In this document: in pieces, positions 63,401 through 64,000 of the stretch | Layout of the letters: each line of letters starts with the position of its first letter | How positions within the stretch are numbered: position 1 is the first letter of the stretch | Assembly (NCBI RefSeq): GCF_032118995.1 | Contig: NC_092648.1 | Coordinates: 3,053,001 to 3,117,000, forward strand | Length of the DNA stretch: 64,000 nt | Direction: 5' to 3' | Origin: Asterias amurensis | Lineage: Eukaryota > Echinodermata > Asteroidea > Forcipulatida > Asteriidae | The notes under the pieces: model-generated | The model's input: only the letters and a program-made list of their open reading frames with translations | Told to the model about the DNA's origin: nothing | Database searches by the model: none | Program-made: the position numbers and the translations under genes

Positions 63401-63537
63401 GGAGTTTGACGTCATGCTGGTGGCCAGGACAGAGCTGAGGGTAGACGCGACTGTCGCTGTGGCGCTGGTGGTGTTGGCTAAGGATGTGGTGGCCGCTGGT
63501 AGGTTGGGGGCGCTCTGCGCACTGCTGAGGAAGTTAC
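53226..63537 (-). CDS. HECTD1: HECTD1-type HECT E3 ubiquitin ligase, C-terminal 15 exons (gene runs off the right edge)
   Basis: Ubiquitin-protein ligase that accepts ubiquitin from an E2 on a catalytic cysteine and passes it to substrates. Exons in transcript order: 63254-63537, 62490-62646, 61935-62023, 61094-61224, 60721-60781, 59959-60141, 59201-59399, 58412-58494, 57795-57922, 57209-57410, 56196-56333, 55275-55891, 54380-54552, 53999-54149, 53226-53508. All have AG acceptors and GT donors; phases close exactly and give 958 codons plus stop. The protein follows human HECTD1 from the acidic [16 protein letters not shown] stretch to the end (KGFHLN). Human HECTD1 is about 2,610 residues, so ankyrin, SUN and MIB/HERC2 regions should lie to the right of the window. 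TRIP12 is the nearest alternative, but the [20 protein letters not shown] stretch and the KGFHLN C-terminus fit HECTD1. Confidence 0.95.
53868..53985. mobile_element. Short element (family M5)
   Basis: TCTTATCTCGAGTTAGGACA... to TTTGTGAAATCGACCCC; contains CTAGGACTAGTCC. A second copy is nested in a SINE at 61443-61549. Confidence 0.75.
54243..54305 (-). mobile_element. tRNA-like SINE fragment (family S2)
   Basis: Minus strand ends GCAAAGGTCGTGGGTTTGAA and continues to CCCACCCGAGTAATA, as in the fuller copy at 59003-59160. Confidence 0.7.
56482..56548 (+). mobile_element. tRNA-Ser/Leu-like SINE head (family S1)
   Basis: CTGTCATGGCCGAAGGGTTT, then GAGTGTGGGATCAAATCCTGG; layout with a long variable region as in class II tRNAs. 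Confidence 0.65.
56597..56969. mobile_element. M1 element in a HECTD1 intron
   Basis: Ends AAAGGGAAGGTACGC and AGTGAACCTTCCCTTT; inserted between exons 57209-57410 and 56196-56333. Confidence 0.8.
57645..57785. mobile_element. M3 element in a HECTD1 intron
   Basis: GGCGGTAGACTTACCAGGTA pairs with TACCTGGCAAGTCTGCTGCC. It ends just next to the donor of exon 57795-57922. Confidence 0.8.
57795..60781 (-). CDS. HECTD1: HECTD1 middle exons upstream of the HECT domain
   Basis: Five exons encode a region conserved in HECTD1: [40 protein letters not shown], then a linker ([10 protein letters not shown]) that is poorly conserved, [39 protein letters not shown] and [20 protein letters not shown]. The [16 protein letters not shown] segment corresponds to a helical region described in human HECTD1. 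SINE and palindromic insertions fill the introns between these exons. Confidence 0.9.
59003..59160 (+). mobile_element. tRNA-derived SINE (family S2)
   Basis: CTCGGTGGTCTAGTTTGTATG (A-box region), GGTTCGAATCCC (B box) and CCCGAG closing the acceptor stem with CTCGGTG. Followed by a family tail (AAGTACTGAGTATACAGTGC). No normal anticodon arm. Confidence 0.75.
59640..59934 (-). mobile_element. S1 SINE, long copy
   Basis: Minus strand begins TGTCATGACCCGAGTGGTTT, has TCGGTTGGAATCTCGGTCAT, then the body with TGTCCTTGAGTAAGACAA and GCTGCGTCCTTCGGATGGG. Other copies at 61690-61911 and 62780-62926 (-). It abuts the donor of exon 59959-60141. Confidence 0.75.
60217..60311. mobile_element. Palindromic element with 21-bp inverted ends
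   Basis: CACAGTTAAAATTATAGGCC and GGCCTATAATTTTAACTGTG at the two ends. Followed by AAGCAGTCAATATTTCTTTT, shared with the element at 22437. Confidence 0.78.
61094..63537 (-). CDS. HECTD1: HECTD1 acidic stretch and [21 protein letters not shown] exons
   Basis: The first visible exon encodes a Ser/Thr/Ala-rich stretch ([20 protein letters not shown]), then [20 protein letters not shown] and an Asp/Glu run ending DYEDCT. The next begins [18 protein letters not shown] and continues through [20 protein letters not shown], nearly invariant between this sequence and human HECTD1. The following exons cover [20 protein letters not shown] and [20 protein letters not shown]. Low-complexity acidic tracts are usual for the family here. 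The first exon starts in phase +1 (two bases complete a Gly codon). Confidence 0.9.
61327..61590 (+). mobile_element. S2 SINE interrupted by an M5 element
   Basis: S2 head (GGTCGCGGGTTCGTATCCCA) up to about 61440, M5 at 61443-61549, then the S2 tail (AAAGTACCGAGTATAACGTG). A nested insertion, so M5 moved after this SINE landed. Confidence 0.7.
61690..61911 (-). mobile_element. S1 SINE in a HECTD1 intron
   Basis: Minus strand: GAGTGGATAAGAACACCGGA, AGAGTGTGGGTTTAAGTCCT, CTTGTGTCCTTAAGCAAGAC. Diverged from 59640-59934. Confidence 0.72.
62780..62926 (-). mobile_element. S1 SINE with a short internal expansion
   Basis: Minus strand: B box GGATTCGAATCC complement region and AGCATTAAATTCAAGTTCTG. 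The ACACAAGTGCTC-like piece is repeated four times at 62787-62840. Confidence 0.7.
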
Positions 63538-63540
63538 CTG

Positions 63541-64000
63541 TAAGAACGCAAGAACATTAAGTTAATCATACCATAACATTTATAAGGCGCACGATATCTG
63601 GAAACCATTCAAAGGCGCCAGTTGCTAGCAAGTTCCTGTGATGGTTGATATAACGACTAGTCCTAGAGGCTGCGTTTGAATGTTGACAAACAAAAAATTG
63701 ATTACTAAAAGACTATCCTTAGGTGCAGTTTGAGGTAACAATATCTGTAAATCTCACTTGCGTATAGTTGGTTCTAAAAAGAACCGGTGGTTGACAAATC
63801 AACTTTTCGATCAGTATGCTCTGACCGTCTTCAGGAGAAAGTTATCAACAACCTGTTCTTTTCAGAACCCACACTAGTCACATGGTGTTTACCAATTTCA
63901 CATGGTGTTAGCAAAGGCCTCGCTTAATTATACTTCAACCATGCAAAGTTTCAAATCCTTAAAGACTATCCACCGACTCAAGGATGAACTTCCAATATGG
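63541..64000. other. HECTD1 intron reaching the right edge
   Basis: No exon seen. Contains GACCGTCTTCAGGAGAA (63825) resembling CTCGTCTTCAGGAGAA at 53709, a dispersed repeat remnant, and an inverted pair GGTTCTAAAAAGAAC / GTTCTTTTCAGAACC. Confidence 0.5.

Overview
The window is eukaryotic genomic DNA, AT-rich and dense in repeats, with introns and small transposons throughout. The two recognisable protein genes are clear animal orthologues (ENOPH1 and HECTD1). Many dispersed palindromic elements, for example a family whose ends read like GGGCCCAATTTCATAAAGC, resemble what I know from echinoderms. A sea star or related echinoderm is my best guess, but this is inference from style and not proven.

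Layout. 1-9.1 kb: non-coding, AT-rich, built from diverged tandem duplications, a CT-rich minisatellite, two tRNA-like sequences and a small transposon with telomere-like internal repeats. 9.1-17 kb: a LINE reverse-transcriptase remnant, then a 4.7 kb satellite with a 60-bp unit, flanked on both sides by homologous minus-strand exon-like modules ('C'), followed by an 84-bp tandem repeat and three minus-strand 'B' modules. 19-42.7 kb: a large imperfect palindrome. A promoter/first-exon block at 19.0-19.25 kb (+) has an inverted paralogue at 42.4-42.65 kb (-). Both point inward through repeated exon-like modules (A, B, D, C; six A copies on the left) to a foldback structure at 33.0-36.8 kb, whose unpaired centre holds four CTCF-like AGAGGGCGC motifs. 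43-48 kb: ENOPH1 (+), six coding exons, complete. 48-53 kb: intergenic DNA with dispersed elements and a 108-bp tandem repeat. 53.2-63.5 kb: the last 15 exons of HECTD1 (-), 958 codons; the 5' part of the gene lies beyond the right edge.

ENOPH1 is a methionine-salvage enzyme and HECTD1 a HECT ubiquitin ligase. Nothing suggests a functional link; they converge tail to tail with about 5.6 kb between their stop codons. Both show recent internal duplication: a decayed second copy of ENOPH1 exon 5 lies in the following intron, and the last coding stretch of HECTD1 is duplicated just after its stop codon.

The most unusual part is the 19-42.7 kb palindrome with paired, inward-facing, apparently mostly non-coding transcription units. 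Whether it is transcribed cannot be told from sequence. All alignments were made by eye, so repeat boundaries are approximate and copy numbers may be off by one or two.
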